From: Pelagibacterales bacterium SAG-MED48
GTDB lineage: Bacteria > Pseudomonadota > Alphaproteobacteria > Pelagibacterales > Pelagibacteraceae
Direction of reading: 5' to 3'
NCBI GenBank assembly: GCA_014653375.1
Contig: JACWEP010000008.1
Span: forward strand, 1-48,917
Length of the DNA: 48,917 nt
Part shown: positions 23,866-34,331 of the stretch, piece after piece
Layout of the letters: every line of letters begins with the position of its first letter
Position numbering within the stretch: position 1 is the first letter of the stretch
The notes under the pieces: model-generated
Database searches by the model: none
What the model saw: the letters and a program-made list of their open reading frames with translations, nothing else
What the model was told of the DNA's origin: nothing
Translations under genes and position numbers: made by a program

Positions 23866-26532
23866 ATGGCAGATAAATCATTAAACGATATAAGAAATAT
23901 ATTCTTAAAATATTTTGAAAAGAATGGTCATAAGATCGTGGAGTCTAGTAATTTAGTTCCAAATAACGATCCTACTTTAATGTTTGCTAATTCTGGAATG
24001 GTTCAGTTCAAAAATGTATTCACAGGACTTGAGAAAAGAGATTATCAAAGAGCTACTACTTCACAAAAATGTGTAAGAGCCGGTGGAAAGCATAACGATT
24101 TAGAAAATGTTGGCTACACACCTCGCCACCACACATTTTTTGAAATGTTAGGAAATTTTTCATTTGGAGATTATTTTAAAGAGCAAGCAATTCACTATGC
24201 ATGGGATTTGATCACTAAAGATTTTGGTATAGATAAAGATCGTCTTTATGTAACAGTTTATCATGAAGATGATGAAGCTTTCAATTTTTGGAAGAAAATA
24301 GCTGGTTTTAGCGATGATAAGATAATTAGAATAGCAACATCTGATAACTTTTGGTCAATGGGTGAAACAGGTCCATGTGGCCCATGTTCGGAGATTTTTT
24401 ATGATCATGGTGATCATTTAGCGGGAGGTTTACCAGGAACTAAATATGAAGATGGAAACCGATTTATAGAAATATGGAATTTAGTATTTATGCAATACGA
24501 GCAAATCTCAAAAGATAAGAGAATAGATCTTCCAAAACCATCTGTTGATACTGGAATGGGATTAGAAAGAATTGCAGCTTTACTACAAGGTACACATGAT
24601 AATTATGAAACAGATCATTTTAAAACGATTATAGGCTCTGCTTCTGAAATTATAAAAGTAAAACATGATCAGTCAAATCAATCTAGCTTTAGAGTTATTG
24701 CAGATCATTTAAGAGCTAGCGCTTTTTTAATTGCAGAGGGTGTACTGCCCTCTAATGAAGGGAGAGGTTATGTTCTAAGAAGAATTATGAGAAGAGGAAT
24801 GAGACATTCTCATTTGCTTGGATCTAAGGACCCAGTATTTTATAACTTATTTGAAACACTTAGAGATGAAATGTCAGCCAATTATCCAGAATTAGTGAGA
24901 GCAGAGTCATTAATTAAAGAAACTTTAAAAATGGAAGAGGAAAAATTTTTAGTTTTGCTAGATAGAGGTATTAAGATTTTAAATGAAGAAATTACAAAAA
25001 TTAATAAAATTTTGCCTGGAGATATAGCCTTTAAACTTTATGAAACATATGGATTTCCAATAGATTTAACAGAGGACATACTAAAATCTAAATCATTAAA
25101 ATTTGATAAAGAAAGATTTGGTATTTTAATGAGAGAGAGTGTTGAACTTGCTAAAAAAAATTGGAAAGGTTCTGGTGATAGTGCTATTGAAAAAATCTGG
25201 TATAGTATAAAAGATAAAAGTGGATCAACAGAATTTTTAGGTTATGAAAATAATCAATCACAAGGTGTTGTAAAATGTTTGTTGAAAAGTCATAAAGAAG
25301 TATCAATTTTAGTTGAAGGTGATGAAGCGATAATTGTTGTTAACCAAACTCCATTTTATGGAGAATCTGGCGGTCAAATTGGCGATACAGGTGAAATTGT
25401 TGCAGATAATTTTAAATTTGAGGTAAATGATACTCAAAAGAAATTAGGTGACTTGATTGTTCATTACGGAAGAGTAACAGAAGGTTCAATCAAATTAGAT
25501 GATGTAGTTTCATTAAAAATAAATACTCAAAGAAGAAAAAATATGCGTGCATACCACTCTGCAACTCATTTACTGCATGAATCATTAAGAAGAGTTTTGG
25601 GTACTCATGTAACTCAAAAAGGCTCTTTGGTTGAACCTAATAGATTAAGATTTGATTTTAGTCACATGAAACCTATTTTAAATGAGGAAATTGATAAAAT
25701 TGAAAATTATGTAAATACAATGGTTTCAAAAAAAACAGATGTTAAAACACGATTAATGACACCTGATGAAGCTGTTGAAAACGGAGCTTTAGCACTTTTC
25801 GGAGAGAAATATGGTGAAGAAGTTAGGGTTCTATCGATGGGTGATGATGAGGGAAAATACTTTTCAACTGAATTATGTGGGGGAACTCATGTTAAAAATA
25901 CAGGAGATATTGGTAATTTTAAGATTATTAGCCAATCTTCAATTGCAGCAGGTGTTAGAAGAATTGAGGCTTTAAGAGATAAACAATTAGAGGATTATCT
26001 TAAAAATAAAGAAAAATTATCCAGTATTTCATTAGAAAAAAATGACGAAATAATAAACAGTTTGAGCCAGCAAATAACAGAATTCGGCGGAAAACCATCT
26101 TTAGATGAAACTGACCAGAAAATTTTAATTAAAAATCTAACAAAACAATTAGAAACAATATCTGTTAATTCAATTATAGAAGATAAGTCAAAAAATATAA
26201 TTAAAGATGAAGAAATTAATGGAATAAAATTAAGACTTCAAAAAGTAGAAGGCCTTCCTCCAAAAGAACTAAGAAAACTTGTAGACAAAGGTAAAAAAGA
26301 ATTAAGTGAAGGTATCGTAATAGTATTTACAAGTAAGGATGATAAGGTTGGAATTGCTGTAGGGGTAACTGAAAAGCTAATTGATAAATTTGATGCAGTT
26401 CAATTTGTTAAAGTTGGTTCAGAAATTATTGGTGGAAAAGGTGGTGGTGGAAGAAAAGATTTTGCTCAAGCTGGAGGACAAGATCAATCTAAAATAGAAG
26501 AAGCTTTTGAAAAGCTTAAAACTTTAATTTAA
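23866..26532 (+). CDS. alaS: Alanyl-tRNA synthetase
   Basis: This 888-residue class II synthetase charges tRNA-Ala. The N-terminal catalytic core shows [30 protein letters not shown] and [14 protein letters not shown]. The editing domain has the zinc histidines H564 and H568 in [10 protein letters not shown] and the CGGTHV motif. The C-terminal C-Ala domain ends with [16 protein letters not shown]. The length and order are standard. The last nine bases overlap the end of icd on the other strand. Confidence 0.98.
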   Translation: MADKSLNDIRNIFLKYFEKNGHKIVESSNLVPNNDPTLMFANSGMVQFKNVFTGLEKRDYQRATTSQKCVRAGGKHNDLENVGYTPRHHTFFEMLGNFSFGDYFKEQAIHYAWDLITKDFGIDKDRLYVTVYHEDDEAFNFWKKIAGFSDDKIIRIATSDNFWSMGETGPCGPCSEIFYDHGDHLAGGLPGTKYEDGNRFIEIWNLVFMQYEQISKDKRIDLPKPSVDTGMGLERIAALLQGTHDNYETDHFKTIIGSASEIIKVKHDQSNQSSFRVIADHLRASAFLIAEGVLPSNEGRGYVLRRIMRRGMRHSHLLGSKDPVFYNLFETLRDEMSANYPELVRAESLIKETLKMEEEKFLVLLDRGIKILNEEITKINKILPGDIAFKLYETYGFPIDLTEDILKSKSLKFDKERFGILMRESVELAKKNWKGSGDSAIEKIWYSIKDKSGSTEFLGYENNQSQGVVKCLLKSHKEVSILVEGDEAIIVVNQTPFYGESGGQIGDTGEIVADNFKFEVNDTQKKLGDLIVHYGRVTEGSIKLDDVVSLKINTQRRKNMRAYHSATHLLHESLRRVLGTHVTQKGSLVEPNRLRFDFSHMKPILNEEIDKIENYVNTMVSKKTDVKTRLMTPDEAVENGALALFGEKYGEEVRVLSMGDDEGKYFSTELCGGTHVKNTGDIGNFKIISQSSIAAGVRRIEALRDKQLEDYLKNKEKLSSISLEKNDEIINSLSQQITEFGGKPSLDETDQKILIKNLTKQLETISVNSIIEDKSKNIIKDEEINGIKLRLQKVEGLPPKELRKLVDKGKKELSEGIVIVFTSKDDKVGIAVGVTEKLIDKFDAVQFVKVGSEIIGGKGGGGRKDFAQAGGQDQSKIEEAFEKLKTLI

Positions 26533-27738
26533 TTTATTTTTAAGATTACCATCAATTTCATCTAAGAACTGATTGGTAGTTAAATATTTACTTGACGGCC
26601 CAACAAGGATTGCTAAATCTTTTGTCATCGCTCCATTTTCTACACATTCAATACAAACGGTTTCAATTGTTTGTGCAAACTTGATTAAATCATCATTATT
26701 ATCTAATTTTCCTCTGTGAGCTAGTCCTCTAGTCCAAGCAAATATAGATGCGATAGGGTTTGTTGAAGTTTCTTTACCTTGCTGATGCATTCTGTAGTGT
26801 CTAGTTACAGTCCCATGGGCTGCTTCTGCTTCCATTATTTTTCCGTCTGGTGTTAAAAGTGTGCTCGTCATTAGTCCTAAAGAACCATAACCTTGAGCCA
26901 TTGTATCAGACTGAACATCTCCATCATAATTTTTACATGCCCAAATATATTTACCACTCCATTTCATTGCACATGCAACCATGTCATCAATTAATCGGTG
27001 CTCATATGTTAAATTATTTTTTTCAAAATCTTCTTTATATTCTTTTTCAAAAATCTCTTGGAATATATCTTTAAATCTACCATCATATTTTTTTAGAATT
27101 GTATTTTTAGTAGACATATAAACAGGCCACTTTTTAATTAATCCATAACTAAAACAAGATCTTGCAAAATCCTCGATTGATTTATCTAAATTGTACATTG
27201 ATAGTGCTACACCAGGACCTGTAAAATTAAATACCTCATGTTTTATTTCATCTTTTCCATCTTCAGATGTCCACTTAACTTCTAATTTACCTTTGCCAGG
27301 TACTTTGAAATCAGTTGCTCTATATTGATCACCAAAAGCATGTCTTCCAATTACGACTGGATCTGTCCATGAAGGAACTAATTTTGGAATATTTTTACAA
27401 ATGATTGGTTCTCTAAATACGGTACCTCCAATAATATTTCTTATGGTTCCGTTAGGAGATCGCCACATTTTTTTTAATTCAAATTCTTTAACTCTTTCTT
27501 CGTCAGGGGTAATTGTTGCACATTTAATTCCTACCCCAATTTTTCTTATAGCATTAGCAGAGTCGATAGTAATTTGATCATCTGTATTATCACGACTTTT
27601 CATTCCAAGATCATAGTATTCAATGCCTAAATCAACATACGGGAGAATTAGTTTGCTTTTTATAAACTCCCAAATAATACGGGTCATTTCATCGCCATCT
27701 AACTCTACAATGGGGTTATTTACCTTGATTTTACTCAT
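26524..27738 (-). CDS. icd: Isocitrate dehydrogenase, NADP-dependent, eukaryote-like homodimer type
   Basis: This 404-residue TCA-cycle enzyme converts isocitrate to 2-oxoglutarate with NADPH formation. The sequence is of the mitochondrial-like subfamily common in alphaproteobacteria: [15 protein letters not shown] at the start, [22 protein letters not shown] at the substrate site, and [20 protein letters not shown] with the metal aspartates. It is divergent from psd by 77 bases and convergent with alaS, with a 9-base overlap of coding sequence. Confidence 0.97.
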   Translation of the reverse strand: MSKIKVNNPIVELDGDEMTRIIWEFIKSKLILPYVDLGIEYYDLGMKSRDNTDDQITIDSANAIRKIGVGIKCATITPDEERVKEFELKKMWRSPNGTIRNIIGGTVFREPIICKNIPKLVPSWTDPVVIGRHAFGDQYRATDFKVPGKGKLEVKWTSEDGKDEIKHEVFNFTGPGVALSMYNLDKSIEDFARSCFSYGLIKKWPVYMSTKNTILKKYDGRFKDIFQEIFEKEYKEDFEKNNLTYEHRLIDDMVACAMKWSGKYIWACKNYDGDVQSDTMAQGYGSLGLMTSTLLTPDGKIMEAEAAHGTVTRHYRMHQQGKETSTNPIASIFAWTRGLAHRGKLDNNDDLIKFAQTIETVCIECVENGAMTKDLAILVGPSSKYLTTNQFLDEIDGNLKNKLN

Positions 27739-27815
27739 TAAAATAAATTTATCTTATTAATTGAATTTGATTGGTTTATATACATATTAATCAAAAATTA
27801 GCAAATAGGAAGAAT

Positions 27816-28463
27816 ATGTTCAGCAAGATATTTCCACCAATACATACAGAAGGATATAAATTTTTAGTAATTGCAGTTTTTATTACAATTGTACTGATGG
27901 TCTTTAGTAGTTTTTTAGGAACTATAGGATTGCTTTTAACTGTATGGGTTTATTATTTTTTTAGAGACCCAGAAAGAGTTATAATTGAAGATGATAATTA
28001 TTTGGTAAGTCCAGCAGATGGTGAAGTTATTAAAGTTGAAGAAGTAGATGGACCCAAAGAAGTTGGTTTGGAAAATAAAAAATTCAAAAAAATAAGCATT
28101 TTTATGAATGTATTTGATTGTCATGTTAATAGAACACCATGTGCAGGAACAGTTGAAGATATTTTGTACAAACCAGGAAAATTTTTAAACGCATCATTTG
28201 ATAAAGCAAGTGAGGATAATGAAAGAAATTATTATAAAATAAAAGACACAAGTGGAAATAATATAATAGTTGTTCAAATAGCTGGTTTGATCGCAAGAAG
28301 AATAGTATGTGAAACAAATAACGGTCAAACACTTAGTCAAGGTGAAAGAATAGGTATGATTAGATTTGGAAGTCGTGCAGATGTATATTATGAAAATTAT
28401 GAACCACTTGTTAAAGTTGGTCAAAAAGCGATTTCAGGTGAAACATTACTGGCTAAAAAATAA
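27816..28463 (+). CDS. psd: Phosphatidylserine decarboxylase, short type
   Basis: This 215-residue proenzyme makes phosphatidylethanolamine from phosphatidylserine. Self-cleavage at G185-S186 in RFGSRADVYY creates the pyruvoyl cofactor on the small subunit. A membrane span lies near residues 15-50. The frame opens earlier at a TTG (27771), but the ATG at 27816 is preceded by AGGAAGA at good spacing and gives the normal N-terminus. The CDP-alcohol transferase gene begins two bases after the stop, so substrate synthesis and decarboxylation are encoded together. Confidence 0.93.
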   Translation: MFSKIFPPIHTEGYKFLVIAVFITIVLMVFSSFLGTIGLLLTVWVYYFFRDPERVIIEDDNYLVSPADGEVIKVEEVDGPKEVGLENKKFKKISIFMNVFDCHVNRTPCAGTVEDILYKPGKFLNASFDKASEDNERNYYKIKDTSGNNIIVVQIAGLIARRIVCETNNGQTLSQGERIGMIRFGSRADVYYENYEPLVKVGQKAISGETLLAKK

Positions 28464-28465
28464 TT

Positions 28466-29269
28466 ATGGAGCAACCAAAAAATAACCTGAAAGTAATTTC
28501 AGAAAAGAAAAATGTAAGAATGATTTTGCCTAACATGCTAACACTAATAGGTGTTTGCATAGGACTAACTTCCATAAGATTTTCTTTTAACGGACAGTTT
28601 GATTTAGCTATAATAGCTATAATTATTGCAGCTGTAATTGATGGTCTAGACGGTAGGATTGCTAGATTAATTAAAGGAACATCAAAAGTTGGAAAAGAAC
28701 TAGACTCTTTAACTGATATGATAAGTTTTGGAGTTGCCCCCGCATTTATAATGTATTTTTGGACATTAAGTTCTCTAGGTAGATTTGGTTGGTTGATATG
28801 TTTAATTTATGTAATTTGTGTAGCATTAAGATTAGCAAGATTTAATATAAATTCTAATCAAGAGCCTTCGTGGAGAGATAATTTTTTTGAAGGAGTTCCT
28901 TCTCCAGCGGGAGGTATTTTAGTTTTAACACCTTTAGTAATAAGCATGACTAATTTTGATTATATAAAACTTGATAATAATATTATTGCACCAATATTTT
29001 TTATTACTACTTCACTGTTACTAATTAGTAAATTTCCCACATACTCATTTAAAAAAATTGTTATACAAAGAAAAACAACAATTTTTTTACTATTTGGTAT
29101 AGTTTTATTTTTTGGACTACTTTTAATTTACCCATTTGTTGCAATATCAATGAGCGCAATTGCATATCTATTTATGCTTCCAATAAGTTATTTTCATTAC
29201 AATAAATTGAAAAAAAATAATGAAGATAAAGAAAATGTTGAAGACGATGAGTTTGAAGACATTTTATAA
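28466..29269 (+). CDS. pssA: CDP-diacylglycerol--serine O-phosphatidyltransferase
   Basis: This 267-residue polytopic enzyme attaches serine to CDP-diacylglycerol. The complete CDP-alcohol phosphotransferase motif D-G-x2-A-R-x8-G-x3-D-x3-D is present with D62, G63, A66, R67, G76, D80 and D84. About seven hydrophobic segments follow, with an acidic C-terminal tail (EDKENVEDDEFED). It is operonic with psd upstream and overlaps the next gene by one base (TAATG). Together with psd it supplies the phosphatidylethanolamine route. Confidence 0.93.
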   Translation: MEQPKNNLKVISEKKNVRMILPNMLTLIGVCIGLTSIRFSFNGQFDLAIIAIIIAAVIDGLDGRIARLIKGTSKVGKELDSLTDMISFGVAPAFIMYFWTLSSLGRFGWLICLIYVICVALRLARFNINSNQEPSWRDNFFEGVPSPAGGILVLTPLVISMTNFDYIKLDNNIIAPIFFITTSLLLISKFPTYSFKKIVIQRKTTIFLLFGIVLFFGLLLIYPFVAISMSAIAYLFMLPISYFHYNKLKKNNEDKENVEDDEFEDIL

Positions 29270-30168
29270 TGAAAGAAAATGTTATTATATCTTTGGCAGA
29301 TGCAAATTACTTTGAATTATTGAACGAATTAGTAGATTCAATTAAAAGATTTAAAGAGAGTAAAAATACTGCAATTTGCATAATGGATGCGGGGTTAACT
29401 GATGAGCAAAAGTCAGTATTATCAACTAAAGTCGATGAAATTAAACCAGCTGACTGGGATATTGAAGTTCCTAATTTTAAAATTAAGGGGAGAGAGTGGT
29501 TAAAGAGTCAGGTATCGAGAGCTTTTTTACCAAAATATTTTCCTAATTATAAAAAATATTTATGGATTGATGCAGATGCATGGGTCAATTCATGGGATGC
29601 TATTGAATTATATTTTAAAGGTTGTGAAAAAGAAAAATTATCAATAGCAACATCAGCAGATAGAGCTTATGGAAGAGTTTTAAGAGCGGAATGGTTTATT
29701 GGAAGTTTTGCAAGAATTAAATCTCAAAATTACAAACATGCAAAATCTTCAGGATTTTCAGAAAAAATTGCAAGACAGGTTGCTCTTAAACCACATTTAA
29801 ATATAGGTGTGTTTGCTTTAGAAGCCAATGCTCCTCACTGGGAGATTTGGCAAAAAAATTTAAAAGTTGCTTTAAAAGCAGGCAAAATTTGGGGCTCAGA
29901 ACAAATTGCAATGAACATAACTATTTACTCAGATAATTTAGCAGTAGAAATATTACCTGCTTATTGTAATTGGATTTTGATCGATGGACTTAAGTTTGAC
30001 GAGAAAAGAAATACTTTAGTCGAACCTTATTTGCCAAATCATGAGATTGGCATAGTACACTTTGCTGGAAAAAATAATGATCAAATTAGAAATAATAAAA
30101 ATCATATTTCCAAAGTAGAAACTGTTGATGGTAAAATAATACATTTAAAACTAAGATTTAATAATTAA
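29269..30168 (+). CDS. Nucleotide-sugar glycosyltransferase-like protein (GT8-type fold)
   Basis: This 299-residue soluble protein opens with the strand-helix VIISLADANYFELLNELVDSI and has a metal-binding D-A-D-A-W at 101-105 in LWIDADAWV. NIGVFALEANAPHW and a late H (VHFAGKNN) follow. The layout resembles GT8-like retaining glycosyltransferases. It sits between pssA and rlmE with no gaps, which says little about substrate; a lipid headgroup or surface glycan is possible. Donor and acceptor are unknown. Confidence 0.6.
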   Translation: MKENVIISLADANYFELLNELVDSIKRFKESKNTAICIMDAGLTDEQKSVLSTKVDEIKPADWDIEVPNFKIKGREWLKSQVSRAFLPKYFPNYKKYLWIDADAWVNSWDAIELYFKGCEKEKLSIATSADRAYGRVLRAEWFIGSFARIKSQNYKHAKSSGFSEKIARQVALKPHLNIGVFALEANAPHWEIWQKNLKVALKAGKIWGSEQIAMNITIYSDNLAVEILPAYCNWILIDGLKFDEKRNTLVEPYLPNHEIGIVHFAGKNNDQIRNNKNHISKVETVDGKIIHLKLRFNN

Positions 30169-30780
30169 TTGAAAAAAAATAAAATTTCAAAAAACTGGGT
30201 TAATAAACAGAGAAGAGACACTTACGTTAAACAATCAAAAGTAGATGGCTATAGAGCAAGATCTGCTTATAAATTAATTGAAATAGATGAAAAGTTTAAA
30301 ATATTCAAGGGAGGTATATCGGTCATAGATATAGGTGCGGCTCCAGGAAGTTGGTCCCAATATGCTGTCAAAGCTGCAAAAAGTGGAAGATTGATTTCGA
30401 TTGATTTAAAAAAAATGGAGCCAATTGGTAAAACAATCCAAATTCATGGAGATTTTACAGATCCAAATATTCAAACAGAAATTAAGAAACACGTTAGCTC
30501 AAAAGTTGATGTGGTAATGTCAGATATGGCGGTAAATACTACTGGAATTAAGAATATAGACTCAATTCAAACGGGCGAATTATGCATTGAAGCAATGTTA
30601 TTTTCAAAAAATTTGCTGAAAGGTAATGGTTTTTTTATTTCAAAAATATTTCTTGGTGGCACATTTAACGAAATAGTCGCAGAAGGAAAAAAATATTTTA
30701 AAGAAGTTAAGGTTTTTAAACCAAAATCTAGCAGGAAAGACTCTAAAGAAAGTTTTATAATTTGCAGAAAACTTAGATAG
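30169..30780 (+). CDS. rlmE: 23S rRNA 2'-O-methyltransferase RlmE (FtsJ/RrmJ)
   Basis: This 203-residue enzyme methylates U2552 of 23S rRNA during late 50S assembly. The SAM motif DIGAAPGSWSQ begins at residue 54, K35 in RSAYKLIEID is the first catalytic lysine, and VMSDMAVNTTG carries the catalytic aspartate. The start appears to be a TTG placed directly after the stop of the previous gene; the basic N-terminus (KKNKISKNWVNKQRRDTY) is normal for the family. Confidence 0.93.
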   Translation: MKKNKISKNWVNKQRRDTYVKQSKVDGYRARSAYKLIEIDEKFKIFKGGISVIDIGAAPGSWSQYAVKAAKSGRLISIDLKKMEPIGKTIQIHGDFTDPNIQTEIKKHVSSKVDVVMSDMAVNTTGIKNIDSIQTGELCIEAMLFSKNLLKGNGFFISKIFLGGTFNEIVAEGKKYFKEVKVFKPKSSRKDSKESFIICRKLR

Positions 30781-30817
30781 AGACTTTTAATTTATAAGGA
30801 ATCGTATATAAAAGATT

Positions 30818-31894
30818 ATGGTTCCTATTAAAGAAGCACTAACCTTTGATGATGTTACATTAGCGCCAAAATACTCAGAAATTTTACCTTCAGAAGTAAA
30901 TACTAGCGTATTATTAACAAAACACCTTAAACTTAAAACACCACTACTATCATCAGCAATGGATACAGTAACAGAGAGTAAAATGGCAATTGCTATAGCA
31001 AAAGCTGGAGGAATTGGGGTAATTCATAGAAATCTTGATATTAAAAAACAAATCTTAGAAATTCAAAAGGTGAAAAAACAAAAATTATTAGTAGGAGCAG
31101 CTGTTGGGGCGGGACCAAATGAATTTATCCGAGCTAAAGCTATAATTAAAGAAGAAGTTGATTTAATAGTGGTTGATACTGCACACGGCCATACAAAAAA
31201 AGTAGGTGAAATAATTAAATTTATTAAGAAATTAAAAAATAATAAAATTGCTTTATGTGCTGGAAATATCGCAACACCAGAAGCTGCAAAGTTCTTAATT
31301 AAATTGGGAGTTGATATAATAAAGGTTGGTATTGGACCAGGTTCTATTTGTACAACAAGGTTAGTTGCAGGAATAGGAGTTCCTCAATTAAGTGCAATCT
31401 TGTATGTAAGAAATGGTTTAAAAAATAAGAATGTAAAAATTATCTCTGATGGTGGTATTAAATATTCTGGAGATTTAGCAAAAGCTTTTGCAGCAGGAGC
31501 TGATGCTGTAATGATTGGTTCATTATTTGCTGGTACGGATGAAGCACCAGGCAAGTTAATTAAAAAAAATGGTAAATTATTTAAAAGTTTTAGAGGAATG
31601 GGATCGGTAGGAGCAATGAACAAAGGTTCTGCGGACAGATATTTTCAAACTAAGCAAAAAGACTCTTCAAAATATGTACCAGAAGGTGTTGAAGGATTTG
31701 TAAAATATAAAGGAGATGTTGGAAGTATTATTTATAAATTAATTGGAGGTCTGAAATCATCGATGGGCTACTTAGGATCTAAAAATATTTTAAAATTAAG
31801 AAATAAACCAAATTTTGTAAAAATTACTAAAGCAGGTTTTTATGAAAGCATGGTTCATAATGTTGATGTTGTAAAAAACGATAGTAAATATTAA
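30818..31894 (+). CDS. guaB: IMP dehydrogenase lacking the CBS (Bateman) module
   Basis: This 358-residue barrel oxidises IMP to XMP with NAD. The catalytic loop GPGSICTTR has C178; SRAMDTVTE-like [10 protein letters not shown] and GIGVIHRN are at the start, and the flap Arg-Tyr is in [22 protein letters not shown] is IMPDH-like, not GMP reductase-like. The usual enzyme is about 480-490 residues; here the sequence passes from IQKVKKQ (about 82-88) straight to KLLVGAAVG. The roughly 120-residue CBS pair that gives allosteric control by nucleotides is therefore absent. The reading frame is clean across the junction, so this is a real domain loss. Confidence 0.92.
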   Translation: MVPIKEALTFDDVTLAPKYSEILPSEVNTSVLLTKHLKLKTPLLSSAMDTVTESKMAIAIAKAGGIGVIHRNLDIKKQILEIQKVKKQKLLVGAAVGAGPNEFIRAKAIIKEEVDLIVVDTAHGHTKKVGEIIKFIKKLKNNKIALCAGNIATPEAAKFLIKLGVDIIKVGIGPGSICTTRLVAGIGVPQLSAILYVRNGLKNKNVKIISDGGIKYSGDLAKAFAAGADAVMIGSLFAGTDEAPGKLIKKNGKLFKSFRGMGSVGAMNKGSADRYFQTKQKDSSKYVPEGVEGFVKYKGDVGSIIYKLIGGLKSSMGYLGSKNILKLRNKPNFVKITKAGFYESMVHNVDVVKNDSKY

Positions 31895-32331
31895 TGAATA
31901 AAATTCTTAAATTATTGCTTTCTATTTACGTTATTATTATGAGCTCTTCAATTGTACATAGTAGTGAAAATTTTTTTGATGAAGCAATGACTATGTATCA
32001 AAATGAAAAATATGAAGAAGCACGATTTTTGTTTGAACGAAACATAGTTTATAATCCTAAGGATGCCAAAACATATTTATACTTAGCCAAAATTTATAAT
32101 CATGAGGAAAACCAAAGAAAAGAAGAAAATAATTTAACCACTGCATTATTAATTGAGCCTGATAATGAAGAGGTTCTATTAATGTTAATGAAAATAGCTT
32201 TAAAGAAATCAAATTATACGAAAGTTAAAGATCTTTCTCAAACTTTTATCAAAGTTTGCAATAAATTATGTAGTGAAAATGATCAAATTCAAGAGTCTTT
32301 GAAAAATTTAGAACCAAAAAATGAGTCTTGA
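31894..32331 (+). CDS. TPR-repeat protein with N-terminal signal/anchor
   Basis: This 145-residue protein has a hydrophobic N-terminus ([17 protein letters not shown], a signal peptide or anchor) and about two to three tetratricopeptide-like helical repeats (for example [34 protein letters not shown]). It is likely periplasmic and used for protein contacts. It lies between guaB and guaA and overlaps both: one base with guaB and 11 bases with guaA. Whether it has any link to nucleotide synthesis is unknown. Confidence 0.7.
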   Translation: MNKILKLLLSIYVIIMSSSIVHSSENFFDEAMTMYQNEKYEEARFLFERNIVYNPKDAKTYLYLAKIYNHEENQRKEENNLTTALLIEPDNEEVLLMLMKIALKKSNYTKVKDLSQTFIKVCNKLCSENDQIQESLKNLEPKNES

Positions 32332-32989
32332 TCAAAACCTTAGCAAAATCTTAATAGTTGATTTTGGCTCTCAATTCACTCAACTTATAGCGAGAAGAAT
32401 AAGGGAAATAGGAGTTTTTTCAGAAATTATTAGCCATAAAAAAGTAAAAATTAAAGATATTGATCATACAGTTAAAGGAATAATTTTATCTGGAGGACCT
32501 TTAAATGTTTATCAAATAAACAAATACTCGTTTGATAAAAAAATTTTACAACTAAATCTTCCAGTTTTAGGAATTTGTTTTGGTCACCAGATACTTTCTA
32601 AACTTAATGGTGGCAAAGTTAAACAATCAAAACATCGTGAATTTGGATTAGCAAATATTTATAAAAAAAATGATAGTCTTTTAACAGCTAATTTTTTTAA
32701 CAACAAAAAATCAAAAAAAGTTTGGATGAGTCATGCTGACCAAGTTTCTAAAATCCCAAAAAATTTTAAAATAATAGCATCAAGTACCAATTCTAAATTT
32801 GCAATAGTTGAAAATAAGATGAAAAAATTTTATGGTGTTCAATTTCATCCTGAAGTAACACATACAGAAAATGGAAAAAAAATAATAAGTAATTTTATTT
32901 TTTTAATATGTAATATTAAGCGTAACTGGTCATCTAAAGATCAAAAAAATAAAATTAATAAAAGAAGTAAGAGAGCAAGTTGGATCTAA
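32321..32989 (+). CDS. guaA: GMP synthase, glutamine amidotransferase part (frame broken before ATPase part)
   Basis: This frame codes for the N-terminal glutaminase domain of Gua[15 protein letters not shown], nucleophile C86 in GICFGHQ and the catalytic His/Glu in [11 protein letters not shown]. The domain would then continue into NWSSKDQK, but the frame goes off course and ends after a non-homologous SKRASWI. Removing one A from the A7 run at 32943-32949 restores [30 protein letters not shown], the expected GuaA linker and ATP-pyrophosphatase start. The intact protein would be about 520 residues. It starts inside the TPR gene by 11 bases. Confidence 0.9.
   Translation: MSLDQNLSKILIVDFGSQFTQLIARRIREIGVFSEIISHKKVKIKDIDHTVKGIILSGGPLNVYQINKYSFDKKILQLNLPVLGICFGHQILSKLNGGKVKQSKHREFGLANIYKKNDSLLTANFFNNKKSKKVWMSHADQVSKIPKNFKIIASSTNSKFAIVENKMKKFYGVQFHPEVTHTENGKKIISNFIFLICNIKRNWSSKDQKNKINKRSKRASWI
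32943..32949 (+). other. A7 run at the guaA frame break
   Basis: Seven A residues lie exactly where the GuaA reading frame changes. One base fewer restores homology on both sides. Candidates are an assembly or sequencing indel, a genuine mutation, or expression through polymerase or ribosome slippage on the A run. Confidence 0.75.
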
Positions 32990-33884
32990 TAAGGTTATTT
33001 GTGCTTTGTCAGGTGGTGTTGATAGTAGCGTAGTTGCTCAATTACTTAATAAAGCTATTGGTAAAAAATTATACTGCATTTTTGTTAATACAGGTCTTTT
33101 AAGAAAAAATGAAGAAGTTCAAGTAGTACAGACTTTTAAAAAACGATTAAAGATGAATTTAATTTATGTTAATGCAGAAAAAGAATTTTTAAAAAAATTA
33201 TCAAATGTCTCTGATCCTGAAAAAAAAAGAAAAATTATTGGTAATCTTTTTATTAAAATATTTGATCGTTATGCAAAAAAAATTAAAGATGTTAAATTTT
33301 TAGCACAAGGAACACTTTACCCAGATTTAATTGAAAGTAGATCTGTAACTGGCAGCCAAACCTCAAAGATTAAATCTCATCATAATGTGGGCGGTTTACC
33401 AAAAAAGATGAAATTAAAACTAGTAGAACCATTAAAATTTTTATTCAAAGATGAAGTTAGAAAATTAGGTTTAGAATTAAATCTAAGTAAAGACATTATT
33501 TCTAGACATCCTTTTCCAGGTCCAGGTCTTGCAATTAGAATGCCTGGTTTAATTACTGATGAAAAAATAAAAATTCTAAAAGAAGCAGACTATTATTTTA
33601 TTCAAGCTTTAAAAGATCATGGTCTTTATCATAAAATTTGGCAAGCTTATGCTGCTCTATTGCCTGTTAAAACTGTAGGTGTTATGGGAGATAATCGTAC
33701 ATATGAATATTTATGTTTATTGAGAGCTATTACTTCTGAAGATGGAATGACGGCTGATTTTTATGAGTTTAAAAAGTCCTTTATGGAGACTATTTCAAAC
33801 AAAATAGTCAATAGTATTCGTGGCATTAATAGAGTGGTTTATGATATTACCTCAAAACCTCCTAGTACTATTGAATTAGAATAA
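32950..33884 (+). CDS. guaA: GMP synthase, ATP-pyrophosphatase and dimerisation part
   Basis: This is the C-terminal two thirds of GuaA in the shifted frame. It opens at the frame break with [17 protein letters not shown], reaches the P-loop SGGVDSSV, then [34 protein letters not shown] and the dimerisation end [14 protein letters not shown]. These all match the family's order. The first start-like codon inside it is a TTG at 33006, which lies within the P-loop and would not make a working enzyme. This argues for one continuous gene read through the A7 site. It aminates XMP to GMP. Confidence 0.9.
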
Positions 33885-33907
33885 TTTTATACTTATAAAT
33901 TAATTTT

Positions 33908-34327
33908 ATGAAGTATTTACATACAATGATTAGAATTAAAGATGTAAATGAGTCTTTAAGATTTTTTTGTGATGGCTTGGGTTTAAAAGAAATAAAAAGA
34001 ATAGAAAGTGAAAAAGGAAGATTTACCTTACTTTTCTTATCTGCTCCTAATGATGAAAATGCTCAGATAGAATTAACTTATAATTGGGACGGAGATGATT
34101 TGGGTAAGGGATCAAGAAATTTTGGTCATCTTGCATATAGAGTTAATAATATTTACGAAACTTGTCAAAGATTAATGGATATGGGTTATACCATTAATAG
34201 ACCTCCAAGAGATGGTCACATGGCATTTGTTCGTTCACCAGATCAAATTTCAATTGAAATTCTTCAAGAAGGAAATTTAGAACCTAAAGAACCATGGACT
34301 TCAATGGAAAATAATGGCACTTGGTAA
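33908..34327 (+). CDS. gloA: Glyoxalase I (lactoylglutathione lyase)
   Basis: This 139-residue VOC-fold enzyme converts the methylglyoxal-glutathione adduct to S-lactoylglutathione. The four metal ligands are visible: H5 in LHTMIRI, E55 in IELTYNW, H74 in FGHLAYRV and E117 in ISIEILQ. The fold halves are intact and the length is standard. It lies 23 bases after guaA and just upstream of panB. Confidence 0.93.
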   Translation: MKYLHTMIRIKDVNESLRFFCDGLGLKEIKRIESEKGRFTLLFLSAPNDENAQIELTYNWDGDDLGKGSRNFGHLAYRVNNIYETCQRLMDMGYTINRPPRDGHMAFVRSPDQISIEILQEGNLEPKEPWTSMENNGTW

Positions 34328-34331
34328 GTTA

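Noticed and set aside
30818-31894. GMP reductase instead of IMP dehydrogenase, because of the short length
   Set aside because: The active-site loop [16 protein letters not shown] and flap DRYFQ ... VPEGVEG are of IMPDH type; GMP reductase has a different loop after the cysteine.
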